Shown here: one piece after another, positions 12,246 to 21,979 of the stretch
How the letters are laid out: each line of letters begins with the position of its first letter
How positions within the stretch are numbered: position 1 is the stretch's first letter
NCBI GenBank assembly: GCA_963693315.1
Contig: OY856188.1
Location: 187,275,487 to 187,339,486 of the forward strand
Length of the DNA: 64,000 bases
Direction of reading: 5' to 3'
Source: Diogma glabrata
Taxonomy: Eukaryota > Arthropoda > Insecta > Diptera > Cylindrotomidae
Notes under the pieces: model-generated
The model's input: only the letters and a program-made list of their open reading frames with translations
Told to the model about the DNA's origin: nothing
The model's database searches: none
Made by a program: the position numbers and the translations under genes

Positions 12246-12600
12246 CAACCCGACTAGCTCAGTCGGTAGAGCATTGGCTTTTGCATATCTAGATTAAGGT
12301 ACGAGCCGGAATCTCAACTGATTAATATGATTCCCAGGACGAAAGTTGTTCACAAGTCTACTGCGTCTACTTTTTCGTCCTGTCCTGTACTGTCCAAGAA
12401 TTAAAACTGAGAAAGGTTAATTTCCCCCAGATTTTAACCGCACCACGTGATGTAATCGCGCATTCTTAGGCAAAGTCCTTCATCTTTCCCTGATAATTGT
12501 AAAAAATTATGAACATAATTACCAAAGGAAAAATTCCATTAAACATGCTTGTCTAACACATTTTCTTTGTCCTTAGGATAGTTATTTTATGAAATTTATA
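12246..12600 (+). mobile_element. tRNA-like sequence, probably the head of a SINE or a tRNA pseudogene
   Basis: The sequence at 12248-12318 starts like a tRNA-Lys gene: an acceptor-like ACCCGAC, then TAGCTCAGTCGG at 12255-12266, a perfect RNA polymerase III A box, and GTAGAGCA. A weak B box (GGTACGAGCC) follows. The anticodon arm and acceptor 3' strand do not pair well, so it is not a working tRNA. Downstream there is a hairpin (CAGGACGAAA with TTTCGTCCTG, 12333-12382) and an A/T-rich tail, which is the layout of a tRNA-derived SINE. No second copy in the window confirms it. Confidence 0.5.
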
Positions 12601-12619
12601 TCATTTTAAAATAAATAAT

Positions 12620-13600
12620 AATTTTCAGGAAACAAGAAAATAAACTATTTGCATTTGCTAAGCATTATTTCAATGATCCGAGGGTGCGACAAAGAGTACA
12701 ACTAAAGCAAATACAAAAATGTTTGCCTTGATATTTTTTGTGATGAACTTTTGAAGGTACTCTGTTTTTCATTAATTAATTTGTCGTTGATAGAGCCAGT
12801 TGTATTGGGTTTGGTTGTTGGATTGATCCTGTTGAAGTGGATAGTTTGATTTTGTTGTTGATAGAGGATAGTTTTAATTAGTTTACAAAACAGATGTTTT
12901 TTTTAAATAAAGTTGTAAAAGAAAAATTCCAAAAGTGAAATAGAAAAAAAAATAAAATTTATAACTGAAAAAGTAGTTTTTCGGCAAACGGCTGTATAGT
13001 TTAACTTTACTGCCGCTAGGGAGTTAGTTAAAGTCTTACTTTTTTTACTTATAAGCAAAGCGGTTGTAAAGTAACGCCATTTTATTATTTTTTCAATCAA
13101 ATTGTATGAGGATTATGAAATTTTGAATTGTTGTATAAATAAGAACAAAACATAACAAATAGTTTGATTCGATAATGAAATTTTGAATTGGAGCTTGCTT
13201 TGATTAAAAATTTTCTTTATTCAAATTTAAATGTTTTTTAATTTTTGGGCGTAAATATTACGTTAATAAGTCATATTTATAAAAATTTTGATGTACTAAT
13301 TTCATATTTATAAAAAATTTAAACGTTTGCCGAAAATAGTGTATTTAATTCAGAGCTAAAGGAAATAGCACTAGCTCCTAATTAAATAATATACTATAAT
13401 TATTATAAAAGATAATTTGTAAATGGCCTTTATTGTAAACATTGTTAATGAAATAAATAAATAAATAAATAAAATAAATGCTTTGGGAGTTTTATAATAA
13501 ATTTCTAGACATTACTATGTATGAATTCAAAGTGTCTGAGTGGAACACCAGACCTCCGCCTACAAGAGGCAATAGTTTGCTATAAATACTTTTCTAATTC
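12620..13600. other. AT-rich stretch with one dispersed repeat and a short microsatellite
   Basis: No gene seen. Positions 13190-13360 are the inverse of 53178-53345. Both contain, in opposite orientation, the phrase 'atttataaaaattttgat', a 'ttcggca' phrase and 'gtgtatttaatt'. An (AAAT)n run lies at about 13450-13479. Confidence 0.55.
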
Positions 13601-13754
13601 AAGAAATAATATAAGCTCCTCTCTCGCTTGCTTCACCCTACAATGCATATCGATCTCGGACTAAATGCTAAAAATGGGTCAAAGTTGTTGTCCATTCACT
13701 GTCAAATATCAGTCTGGCTGGAGTCCTTACAAATACCTCAGTTCCCAGTTCCCC

Positions 13755-13860
13755 ATTGTAGCACCATCAATCTTACTTATGGAATATTTCTTGATGTTGG
13801 CCTGCTATTGCTTGCTCAGCTCGAAGAAACGAGCCTTTATTTAAAAGATTACTTATGGTG
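13755..13860 (+). repeat. Fragment of the LINE-A 5' leader
   Basis: It runs parallel to 26800-26880 of the non-autonomous LINE-A copy. Both contain 'gtagcacc', 'tcaatctta', 'ttgatg', 'gctattgctt' and 'gaaacgagcctt'. Neither the 5' hairpin nor the 3' tail is next to it, so it is a fragment. Confidence 0.6.
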
Positions 13861-14120
13861 AAGGAGTAAAGTCCTAACGATATAGGTTGTCACTAGTCAG
13901 CGCAAGGAAACATACGCGAGAGTCAAGTGAATGTCGACTACGCTATTGCAGTGACGGTATGGGTAAAGGAATGATCATAGGGTCTAAACATCGAGACAGA
14001 CTTTCCAAAGAGAATTTAGTAACTTTGTAAAAATTCGTATTTAAAACTATTAACTTCTTTAAATTGATCTCTATAATTAAAATATCACTATAAATAATTT
14101 AACTGAAAATGACATAATAC

Positions 14121-14932
14121 CTTAATTCCCGTCCCTTCGATTGCAGAGCACCCCATGATTTGCGAGGTTCTGTTCTTTAAATTAACTAAGCCTAAGCTAA
14201 CCGCTATATCTCCGGCTGGTAAAACATCAGATAAATCTTGCTTGTTCGCAAATACAAGAAGTGGAACATTTTTTAATTTTTCATCATTCAATAACTCCAT
14301 CAAAGCTTCTCCAGTTTCTGGTACTCGTTTATGATCATTACAATCGACCACATATATCAAAACATCAGTATTTTCAAAATAATTTTTCCAATATGGTCTG
14401 ATTTTAGATTGTCCTCCTATATCCCAAACATTTAATTTGAATCCATCAGCTGCAACTGATTTGATATTAAAGCCCGCTGTTGGTGTTACATGAGATATTT
14501 CTTCAGACGCTAATTGCTTTAATAATGTTGTTTTTCCTGCATTATCTAATCCTAATAATAAAATTCTTAGTTCCTTGTCAGGAGTTGAACGTAATTTTCG
14601 CAGTAATGATAAAAGGCCCTAATAATATATTAAAATCAAAATGATCAAATTTAGATTAAACTTTTCATCAAACTTAGTACTAGTAAAAAGTGTCGTGTAT
14701 TCTAAAACTCAAACATATATTATTTCATTCATAAAAATATGTAATCAAAATTAAAATGTACATGTCCCTTTCGCACTATTTTGTTGACAGTTGCCATAGT
14801 AACAAATAACTAACAATTTTTTTTCTACTGTCTAAATCGTATTTTAAAAACTTTTTTTTAATTTTTATCTTAGTAGTGATTGTAATTGTGAACAATTTTA
14901 AATTTCATTGATATAAGTTAGCTACATACCAT
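14121..14932 (-). CDS. Arl3: ADP-ribosylation factor-like protein 3 (Arl3), last exon not found
   Basis: Small GTPase of the Arf/Arl family, known for releasing lipidated cargo from PDE6delta/UNC119 carriers in cilia. Exon 1 contributes only the start codon (14932-14930), followed at once by a strong donor GTATGT. The intron is 14929-14619, and exon 2 spans 14618-14121 (498 bp, phase 0). Exon 2 reads [10 protein letters not shown], the P-loop GLDNAGKTT, the switch I Thr in [10 protein letters not shown] context, WDIGGQ (catalytic Gln present), [14 protein letters not shown] and the CSA motif. It ends GTGIK before a donor GTATTA. About 15 C-terminal residues, usually GMDWVCKN-like, should lie in a further exon, which I could not find to the left; repeats lie there. 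Ser follows GGQ, where Arl3 has Arg or Trp. Confidence 0.9.
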
Positions 14933-15083
14933 TTTAATTTTTAACCAAGTTTATAAAATATAAGATTCCGTTTTCTTTTAATTTTTGACAGATAACAGAG
15001 AAGAAAAACCGGTGCACTTTTTATGCAAGACTTTTAGTGCGAAGTATGTAGCGATAATTTTTTTGTTATACCAACTTAACAAT
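14933..15083. promoter_or_regulatory. Bidirectional promoter region between Arl3 and Rccd1
   Basis: The two start codons are divergent and 151 bp apart, so promoters and both 5' UTRs must share this AT-rich gap or overlap the first intron of Arl3. No TATA box or initiator can be assigned with confidence. Confidence 0.6.
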
Positions 15084-16319
15084 ATGAAAGTTCCTGATGT
15101 ATATTTTACTGGTTTTAATGGGTTCCATCAGTTTGAACAGAATAACAAGTTAAAGGCTGATAAGTTTGAAAGTAAATACTACAAATCCCTGGATACACTT
15201 ATTTGTTGTTTTACGATTAATTATATCTTCTTGCTATCTTTTAGAATTTGACTTCAAACATGATAAAGAAGAAGATATTCAAAGTCTAAATATATTCTCT
15301 CATTGGAGTTATAACGCTATTTATTGGAATCGCACTGTTCAATTAACTGGCACCAGTACAATTTTATTAACGTATAATGCAAACATAAAGAAAATTAGTG
15401 GAACAGATAGCTACTGCCTAATTTTATTACAAAATGGTGAACTTTATCGATATGCAATCGATACAAACGAAAATCAAAAATTAAACTTTCTTAACATAGA
15501 ATCAATTCCGATTAAAAGGAAAAAAATATTTCATGATTCGTTGGAGCAGCAGTCTATTGAAAAAGATGAAATTATTGTTGATATCGATTGTGGGTCAAAC
15601 ACGAGCGTTGCAGTTACGAATCGAAACGTTATCTTTGTAATTCCGGTGAAATTTTATGTTTTTCCGAAAGGTGTAACAATTGCAAAAATTTCATGTGGTA
15701 ACGATTTTGTAGTTCTATTGACTAAAAATGGTGATGTTTACTTTTGGGGAATGGCATCGTAAGATTTAATAGTTATACTTTATTTTAAAATGTCTAAATT
15801 TGTTTGAATTATAGGAAAGGACAATCTGGAAATGGAGAAACTGTAAAAATGATTGAAACCCCGATTTTAGTAGAACCATTAGCTGGAATTAAAATTATCG
15901 ATATTGCCACAGGAGGATGGCATACAATTGCGTTATCGGTGTTTGGTGACATTTATACTTGGGGCTGGAATACAAACGGTCAATTAGGTCATAAACAAAG
16001 TATGACGAATTTAGCAACATTAGTGGAAGATTATGTTGATCGTAAAGATGACGACAATGATTTAAAAATTAATCGTATTTTTTGTGGAATGAGACATTCC
16101 ATTTTTACTACAGAAAATGGAAAATTATTTGGTTGTGGATCTAACCGATATGGACAGCTGGGATTATCCAATGTCGATCAACATTCTTCCTTAGAGTTAA
16201 AGTTAGAAGAGGAATGTGATGAGCATTTATTTAGGGAAATTAGTTTGGAGGAAGGAATGGATATTAATAATTATTTTTTAGTTTGTGGCAAATGGTCTAC
16301 AATATTAATTTCGAAATAG
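15084..16319 (+). CDS. Rccd1: RCC1 domain-containing protein 1-like (three exons)
   Basis: Exons 15084-15171, 15245-15758 and 15815-16319 join in frame to 368 codons; the introns are 73 and 56 bp with GT-AG ends. The start is the ATG at 15084, which gives the family's N-terminus with FTGFNGFHQFE. RCC1-type beta-propeller blades are visible: GDVYFWG plus KGQSGNG across the second splice site, GGWHTIALS then GDIYTWGWNTNGQLG, and GKLFGCGSNRYGQLG. FSHWSYNAIY near the N-terminus matches the WSY motif of RCCD1. Human RCCD1 is 376 residues, partners KDM8 and acts in chromatin and mitosis; that role is inferred for this gene. AATAAA lies at about 16343. It is divergent from Arl3. Confidence 0.9.
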
Positions 16320-16701
16320 TTTGAATCTAAAATATGAATTTGCAATAAAGAGATCAAATCCAATTCGCTCCCCGATTGTTCCTTAAATGCACGTAAACAA
16401 TAAAATGTTTTTAATTGTAAACTTGTAATTTTCTCTATTAATGTAAAGCTTTAATTTCACTTTACAATGACTTTATTAAAAATATTGCCTTATTATATTT
16501 TTGATTAGAATATTATGGTAGCGATCTTATGCCCGATTTACAGTCGGTAACGTTAATTTAACGTTAACTTTAACTTAACCGTAACTTAAGACACTACAAA
16601 ATTTTGATTTATAGTCTGTAAGAAATTACGTATTCTTTGACGTTTGATTTTTTTTTTTTTTTTTTTTTTTAATAAAATGTGTTGTGTAATAGGGTTTAGA
16701 A

Positions 16702-16722
16702 TATGTGTCACAACAACACATA
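16702..16722 (-). other. 3'-terminal hairpin of LINE-A
   Basis: TATGTGT pairs with ACACATA around a 7 nt loop, close to the 3' end. The hairpin is also present in the copies at 22050, 28800, 27210 (with one G-U pair) and 40690. Such 3' stem-loops are known RT recognition sites in several LINE clades; the role here is inference. Confidence 0.6.
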
Positions 16723-16730
16723 AATACCTT

Positions 16731-19700
16731 TTAAGACCTAGGTCTAGACCTGGGTCCCACAACAACTGGCGTTCTGAGGTGTAGATTAACGCTTTTTTTA
16801 AACATCTGTGGGTTGAAGCCACCTGAGACTAAGTGTTCCGGCAAACTATTCCATTTGTACGCAGTTCGGACAAAGAAGTCTCTCTGCGATCTGCCAGTAT
16901 GACAGCGCGGGATCTTTACCGTTTCACTGGTTGCGGCAGCCGATTGCCGAGTGGAACGGGGGTAAGAATAAGTTTGAGGCATGATGCCGCTGATTTCATC
17001 TGAGCACTGCTGATGACGATATTTGTAAAAAACAACGAGGTCAGCAACAGTGCGACGATGTTGTAGGGAATCAAGTTGTGATGTCAAAGTTCGATCACCT
17101 ACAATTCGTATAGCTCGCTTTTGAACAGAGTCCAAGAGGGCCAAGATGGAAACAGAGGCAGCACCCCAAACTTGACAGCAGTACTCCATACAGGGACGAA
17201 TATAGGACTTATAAACATGGAGCAATTGGTATGGAGTGAAAAATTTTTTGCATCTATTTAGGAGGCCGAGTTTTTTAGACGCGCTTTTTGCCATCGCCAT
17301 TACATGATCGTTCCAGAGTAGGTCATTTGAAACTGTGACACCCAATAAACGAATGTTTTTACATTCACCTATTGGTTCATCACACATACTAAATAAAATA
17401 TCTTTGGGGAACTCGGTCTTTAATCTGGAAACAATCAACAGCTGTGTTTTGGTGGAGTTGAAATTGACAAGGTTTTGGTCACCCCAGTCGGCGACTTTAT
17501 TCAGGTCTTTGTTCACGTTTATGGCAGCGTCTCTCCGGGCAGGATTAATTCGTTCGTGCATTTTACCTTTTGAAGGAAGGGGCTCGAACGACTTGTGCAG
17601 AGTACTATCATCTGCAAAACTATTTATTGGGTTGCTGGTGATTTTCAACAATTCGTTGATATAAATCAAAAATAGGGTTGGGGACAATACTGAGCCTTGG
17701 GGTACACCAGCGTTAATTAGTTTAGACTCAGAAGAATATCCGTCTAAGGTTACCGAAATGTATCGGTCGGATAGAAAATTTTGAATCAGCTTCACAACAT
17801 TGGGATGAAAACCGTACGCAACGAGCTTGTTGATTAAGTTGGCATGCCAGACTCGATCGAATGCCTTGGAGATGTCTAAAGCGATAACGTATGTTTCACC
17901 ACCTTTATCAAGTATGCTGTTCCAACAATGCGCTACATAGTTTAATAGATCGGTAGTTGATCTTTTGTTTCGAAAACCGTATTGGCTGTCGGATATTAAA
18001 TGATTTTCTTCCAGAAATTTTGAAATATGTGTATTAATATAATGCTCATAGACTTTGGATAGGACCGATAGTAAAGCTATTGGCCTATAATTTGAGATAT
18101 CGGATTTTGGTCCCTTTTTGGGGACGGGCTGGACATTTGCCAACTTCCAGCACGAGGGAAATATACCAGATTTGTAGGATTGGTAGAATATTTTAGTTAA
18201 AGTTGGTGCAAGTTCTTTGGAAAAGGTTTTTAAAATAATGGGTGGAATATTGTCCATTCCTGATGCTTTGTTGATGTTTAACCCCTTTAAAAGTTTAGCG
18301 ACTATTTTGGGTTTGAAGTGAAGTTCATTCATATTAACTCCTGAAGACTGGATTTGGGGTATTTCTTTAGGAGTTTCCAAAACAGTGGAGTTCAGAGCAA
18401 AGCGTTCAGCGAACAAGTTAGCTTTTCTTGCGGGATCATTGACGATTAAATCACCATCAATAATAGGGGGAATAGAAAATTTTGTACCAGAATTTAAAGA
18501 ATTAATGGCACTGTAGAAACTCTTGTCAGAAACAGACATAGACGTAAGTTTTGAGGCTTTCGCTCTGTCAATTTCGGACTTTTCGTTTGAGATAATCTGA
18601 TTAGATATTTTGTTGGCCTTTAGATATTGGGATCGATTAGTGGGAGTTTTGTTATGAATCCAAATATTAAATGATCTACGTTTGTTTCTAAGTGCCGTTT
18701 TGGCAGCTTTCGAATACAAGTATTTTTGTTTGGGTTTTACTATGGAGAAAGGGACAAATTTATTTATAGCAAATTGGATGGTTTCTGTAAAGTTTTGAGC
18801 AGAAACATTTACATTGTCAGTGTAAAAACAATGACGGTCGAAAGGGAAACCATGGAAAAAATTTTGAAGACCACTCTTATCCATTTTTGAGTAGTGAAAT
18901 ATTTTACGGGGTTTGGGAGCTGTAGTTTTAAGTAAATCAGTTTTGATAACTGATGAGATTAAATAATGATCAGAATTTCCAATACTACCTTTCGCAACAT
19001 CGACACTCGTAATATCTGGCATTGTGGTAAGATAGAGATCTAGTAGAAAACTATTATCACCGCCATTACGGGGAGTGAAAGTCGGGCTTTTTACAATTTG
19101 GAATAGGCCCTGAGACGCGGCAAAAATTTCTGCCAGTTTTCCACTATTGTCAACATCGTCGGTCGATTTGGAGAATTCCAACCATGATTTGTTGTGGACG
19201 TTGAAGTCACCGGTAACGATAACTTCACAATTAGGGGACTTTGCTCTAATCTCGTCCATAATTTTTGTCAGTATATTAAAAAAGTTTGGGTTACGTTTGT
19301 TGGGGGACCGGTATAAAGCTATTGTAAAAAAAGTCATTTCTGGAAGACAAATCTTTAAAACCAATGTATTGAAGCCGTCACCGTGTAGTTCAAAATTTGG
19401 AAAGCGCGTGTACGCAACACTCTCATGAATGAATGCGCATACGCCCTGATGGAGTTTGAAAGCTGATTCGAGCCTATATTTGGAATTAAGCGATTCTATA
19501 AAGAGAAAATTTTCAGAAACTTGTGTTTCTGTAAGGAATAGAATGTTCGGTTTGTCGTGCTCAAGATGATGTTGCACGTGGTCATGGTTAGCGTTCAATC
19601 CGCAGATGTTTTGAACATGTATTTTAAAATTTTTTATTGATTCATATATGTTTTGTCCCTGCAAATTCCATGGACATGCCGCTTTATGGGCGGGTGGATT

Positions 19701-19754
19701 GCGCAAGTTTGCTTTACCACTTGCAGACTTATTTTTTTTCGGTTGTACTGCCAT
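16731..19754 (-). CDS. LINE-A ORF: APE endonuclease plus reverse transcriptase, intact
   Basis: A 1007-residue uninterrupted protein. The endonuclease spans residues about 45-270: N49, E76 in LTETQ, Y148, GDFN with D183 and N185, and NSDH with D262/H263. The RT spans about 480-760: NINKASGMDNIPP, NYRPIALLS, QYGFR, ALDISKAFDRVWH (D627), GVPQGSVLSP and FADD at 713-716. A thumb/C-terminal part with YIRPCMEYCCQVW follows. There is no RNase H and no zinc-knuckle tail. All catalytic motifs are present, and the open frame suggests recent activity. The family looks CR1/L2- or jockey-like; I cannot place the clade. Nicking of target DNA and priming of reverse transcription at that nick are known for APE LINEs. 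Confidence 0.9.
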   Translation of the reverse strand: MAVQPKKNKSASGKANLRNPPAHKAACPWNLQGQNIYESIKNFKIHVQNICGLNANHDHVQHHLEHDKPNILFLTETQVSENFLFIESLNSKYRLESAFKLHQGVCAFIHESVAYTRFPNFELHGDGFNTLVLKICLPEMTFFTIALYRSPNKRNPNFFNILTKIMDEIRAKSPNCEVIVTGDFNVHNKSWLEFSKSTDDVDNSGKLAEIFAASQGLFQIVKSPTFTPRNGGDNSFLLDLYLTTMPDITSVDVAKGSIGNSDHYLISSVIKTDLLKTTAPKPRKIFHYSKMDKSGLQNFFHGFPFDRHCFYTDNVNVSAQNFTETIQFAINKFVPFSIVKPKQKYLYSKAAKTALRNKRRSFNIWIHNKTPTNRSQYLKANKISNQIISNEKSEIDRAKASKLTSMSVSDKSFYSAINSLNSGTKFSIPPIIDGDLIVNDPARKANLFAERFALNSTVLETPKEIPQIQSSGVNMNELHFKPKIVAKLLKGLNINKASGMDNIPPIILKTFSKELAPTLTKIFYQSYKSGIFPSCWKLANVQPVPKKGPKSDISNYRPIALLSVLSKVYEHYINTHISKFLEENHLISDSQYGFRNKRSTTDLLNYVAHCWNSILDKGGETYVIALDISKAFDRVWHANLINKLVAYGFHPNVVKLIQNFLSDRYISVTLDGYSSESKLINAGVPQGSVLSPTLFLIYINELLKITSNPINSFADDSTLHKSFEPLPSKGKMHERINPARRDAAINVNKDLNKVADWGDQNLVNFNSTKTQLLIVSRLKTEFPKDILFSMCDEPIGECKNIRLLGVTVSNDLLWNDHVMAMAKSASKKLGLLNRCKKFFTPYQLLHVYKSYIRPCMEYCCQVWGAASVSILALLDSVQKRAIRIVGDRTLTSQLDSLQHRRTVADLVVFYKYRHQQCSDEISGIMPQTYSYPRSTRQSAAATSETVKIPRCHTGRSQRDFFVRTAYKWNSLPEHLVSGGFNPQMFKKSVNLHLRTPVVVGPRSRPRS

Positions 19755-20162
19755 ATATATATCAAAATGTTTATTTTATTTTTTTGTGTTTTATTTTAAA
19801 ATGCATAACTAAGTAAAAAATCCTATCATACTACAAAATATGACATATGCCAATATTTCATGATAAGATGAAGAAATAATAACAAAATAATAAGTGAAAA
19901 ACAAATTGTGAGAAATTTGCAGAAAACAAAACAAAACTAAATGCCAATAATCCAGCTGATGCAGCGCACCCCAGACGCACCGCCCACCACTTCAATCGAG
20001 GCACAAAGCCCACACATAACTACGTGTTGGTTCGATTCCTCGGAAGAGCTAATGAGCGGTACCGCTACGGAACGCTGCCCAGCTAAGACTGGAAGTGCTG
20101 CCGTTGACTAATTAAAGTTCGTCCGCCAGCACCCTAAGATATCATCTTGGCTAATGACATCT

Positions 20163-20218
20163 CCTGCCATTGCCAGTGGTATGTGATATCTCACGCTAAC
20201 TCATATGTCAATGGCAGG
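20163..20218 (-). other. 5'-leader hairpin of LINE-A
   Basis: CCTGCCATTG (20163-20172) pairs with CAATGGCAGG (20209-20218). In the copy at 26680-26733 the arms are CTGCTATTG and CAATAGCAG, so one base pair has changed on both sides. The copy at 38161-38214 has a single mismatch. This lies within the first 100 nt of the element RNA. Confidence 0.6.
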
Positions 20219-20253
20219 GACTGGAGTACGCAGGGTAGTCAGACCCGTAGATC

Positions 20254-21050
20254 AACATTGATCATAATCGATCAAAATCGATCCCTCCTGCGCCAAAATC
20301 GATCCCTCCCCCCCCTGCGACATTAATTTTGGTTTTTTAATCAATTTTATAAATCAATCAATTCTTTAAAAGTAACAAACTGATTTTAAAATCAAAATTT
20401 AAAATAATAAAATTCAAAATAAACATTTGATACAAAATTTAAAATAAAAAATTTTATTTTCATATTATTTTCATGCTAATATTTGGTTTTAAAGTCGCTC
20501 TTTTTATATCCTTTGCATTTTTAATAAATAAAATTTTATTTTTATGGACACTTGCAATTAAATATTAGTTTTCTTCAGTTTTTATACTAAGCGTCCAAAA
20601 ATCCTTAACAAAATCTTTAAGATAGAATGAAATGAACTTTACGTTAAGTTAACGTTAAGTTTGCGTTAACGACTATAAATTCTCTAGTGCATTTCCATAC
20701 ATTTGTACTTTACGTTAAGTTAAAGTTACGACTATAAATCGGGCATAATATCCACACAATTTGTGCATGTTAAAACACAATTTGTGTCTGTTAATTTTAA
20801 AATTTGTGCAATTTGTGGAAGGGTTATAAGAACAGCATTTGTGGGCATCTAGCTTGTATAATATATTCGTGCTATATAATAATTCGAACTATAGCTAGTA
20901 GTTCACGCTATAACTTTAAGCACAGTAGAGTAATTAGAAAACTAATAGCTAGAATTTTCTGCTGTATGGTTCTGCAAAGCGTTCAAGAAATCCTCCAAAT
21001 TATATTTTGATTTGTATTTAATTGTATTTTAATTTATTTTATTTTTATAG
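20254..21050. other. Remainder of the TA-flanked element and AT-rich flank
   Basis: Positions 20254-20745 are the right part of the TA-flanked element, including 'atcgatccctcc' direct repeats at 20278 and 20300. From 20746 to about 21050 no gene or repeat was recognised apart from short repeats of 'acacaatttgtg'. Confidence 0.45.
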
Positions 21051-21660
21051 AATTTTGGTAGTTGTTGTTAATCCAGTTAGATAAAGTTCTGATATCAACT
21101 GGATCGTGAGTGATCCAGTTGATAAAATATTGCTTTAAGTTAAGCATGCAAAATTATAGATGTGATTAACAATTAGCTTAATTTTGTTGCAAGTGTATAA
21201 TAGTTTAATATATATAGTTGAGATTCGATTCGTTGACGATTATAATAGAAAGAATTTGAATGCTTTACTGCTTTTCACCTTCCAAATATTAATCCATTCT
21301 TCATTTTCCATTATAACAATATGAATTATTTATAAATATAATATTCCTCCAAAACTTTTTATTTCAAATATTAAAATAGATTTTTTATTAATTTAGAATA
21401 CAATAAACAACACAGATTTAAGATAAAATATAATAAGGGAATTTCTAATTATTTTATTGAAATTTGGAAAAACAAACATTATTTAAAAAAAGAAAAACCA
21501 GAACTCTATATAAAACTATTTTGTTTTTTAATAATTTTAAACGATAAAAAAAACCGCTTGCTACAATTAAAATTTTGAAAATTTTTTTTAATTTAAATGT
21601 TCGCCTCAACACTCCCCCCCCCCCCCCCCCCCCCCTAGTGCCATCGAAGATGGAACGATA
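21050..21660 (-). repeat. LTR-like sequence in minus orientation with polypurine tract
   Basis: Read on the minus strand, position 21611 begins TGTTGAGGCGAACATTTAAA. This corresponds to TGTTGTGGCGAACATTTAAA at about 25037 on the plus strand. Upstream of both sits a G-rich tract preceded by 'ttcgatggcactag'. The similarity covers the first 45 bp or so of the LTR and the preceding 35 bp, then fades, so these are related but not identical elements. The far end at about 21050 is a guess. Confidence 0.55.
21614..21635. repeat. 22 bp homopolymer C run at a polypurine tract
   Basis: Uninterrupted run of 22 C. It is at the position of the polypurine tract of the minus-oriented LTR element, where the related element at 25030 has only 'agaggggg'. 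It may be a slippage expansion or an assembly/read artefact. Confidence 0.8.
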
Positions 21661-21979
21661 GAAATAAGTAGAAGTTAGAAGGAAATAAGGAGAGTTGAGA
21701 AGGAAAGAGTTTTGCTTAAGTAGTTGTAGCGAAAAAGAATAAATTTGGAGATGTTGTTTAGAAAACGAGACCAGTTGGTGGAAAGAGAGAAATTATGGGT
21801 CTTACGAATTGGAGTTCTGCAAAAAAAAAAAAAAACGAACAATTATGGAGTTATGGTAACACGAGTGGAGATATAGGTCTGACAGAGCTGAGTTGCCTGA
21901 GACCAATATTTGTGGAGATGTGTACCATAGGTTAAAAGGTTCGTTTAAAATACGAGAAGCAGAAAAGAAACGTCGGTGA

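Larger units (their letters stand above)
16648..20254 (-). mobile_element. LINE-A, full-length copy
   Basis: A 3.6 kb APE-type non-LTR retrotransposon in minus orientation. The 5' end is at about 20254 (GATCTACGGG), with a 5' leader of about 500 nt, one long ORF (19754-16731), a short 3' UTR and a poly(A) tail read as T on the plus strand (16648-16670). The same 5' start recurs at 26644 and 38250, which fixes the true 5' terminus. No separate ORF1 (gag) is present. It is inserted in the TA-flanked element. A target-site duplication could not be fixed because of the T run. Confidence 0.85.
16530..20745. mobile_element. TA-flanked inverted-repeat element (MITE-like) interrupted by LINE-A
   Basis: Left end TGCCCGATTTA (from 16530) and right end TAAATCGGGCA (to 20745) are inverse copies, each flanked by TA. 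Similarity continues inward as AGTCG, GTAAC and TTTAACTTAAC. Next to both ends are repeats built on GTTAACGTTAA. Removing the LINE leaves roughly 610 bp of non-coding DNA. A TA duplication with long AT-rich ends fits a Tc1/mariner-type MITE, which is inference. It sits about 210 bp downstream of the Rccd1 stop codon. Confidence 0.7.

Noticed and set aside
12903..13100. Minus-strand frame with hydrophobic C-terminus
   Set aside because: The hydrophobic run comes from A/T-rich codons; there are no homologous features or supporting signals.
14985..15083. N-terminal extension of the Rccd1 protein upstream of 15084
   Set aside because: There is no ATG in this stretch, and the family's N-terminus fits the ATG at 15084.
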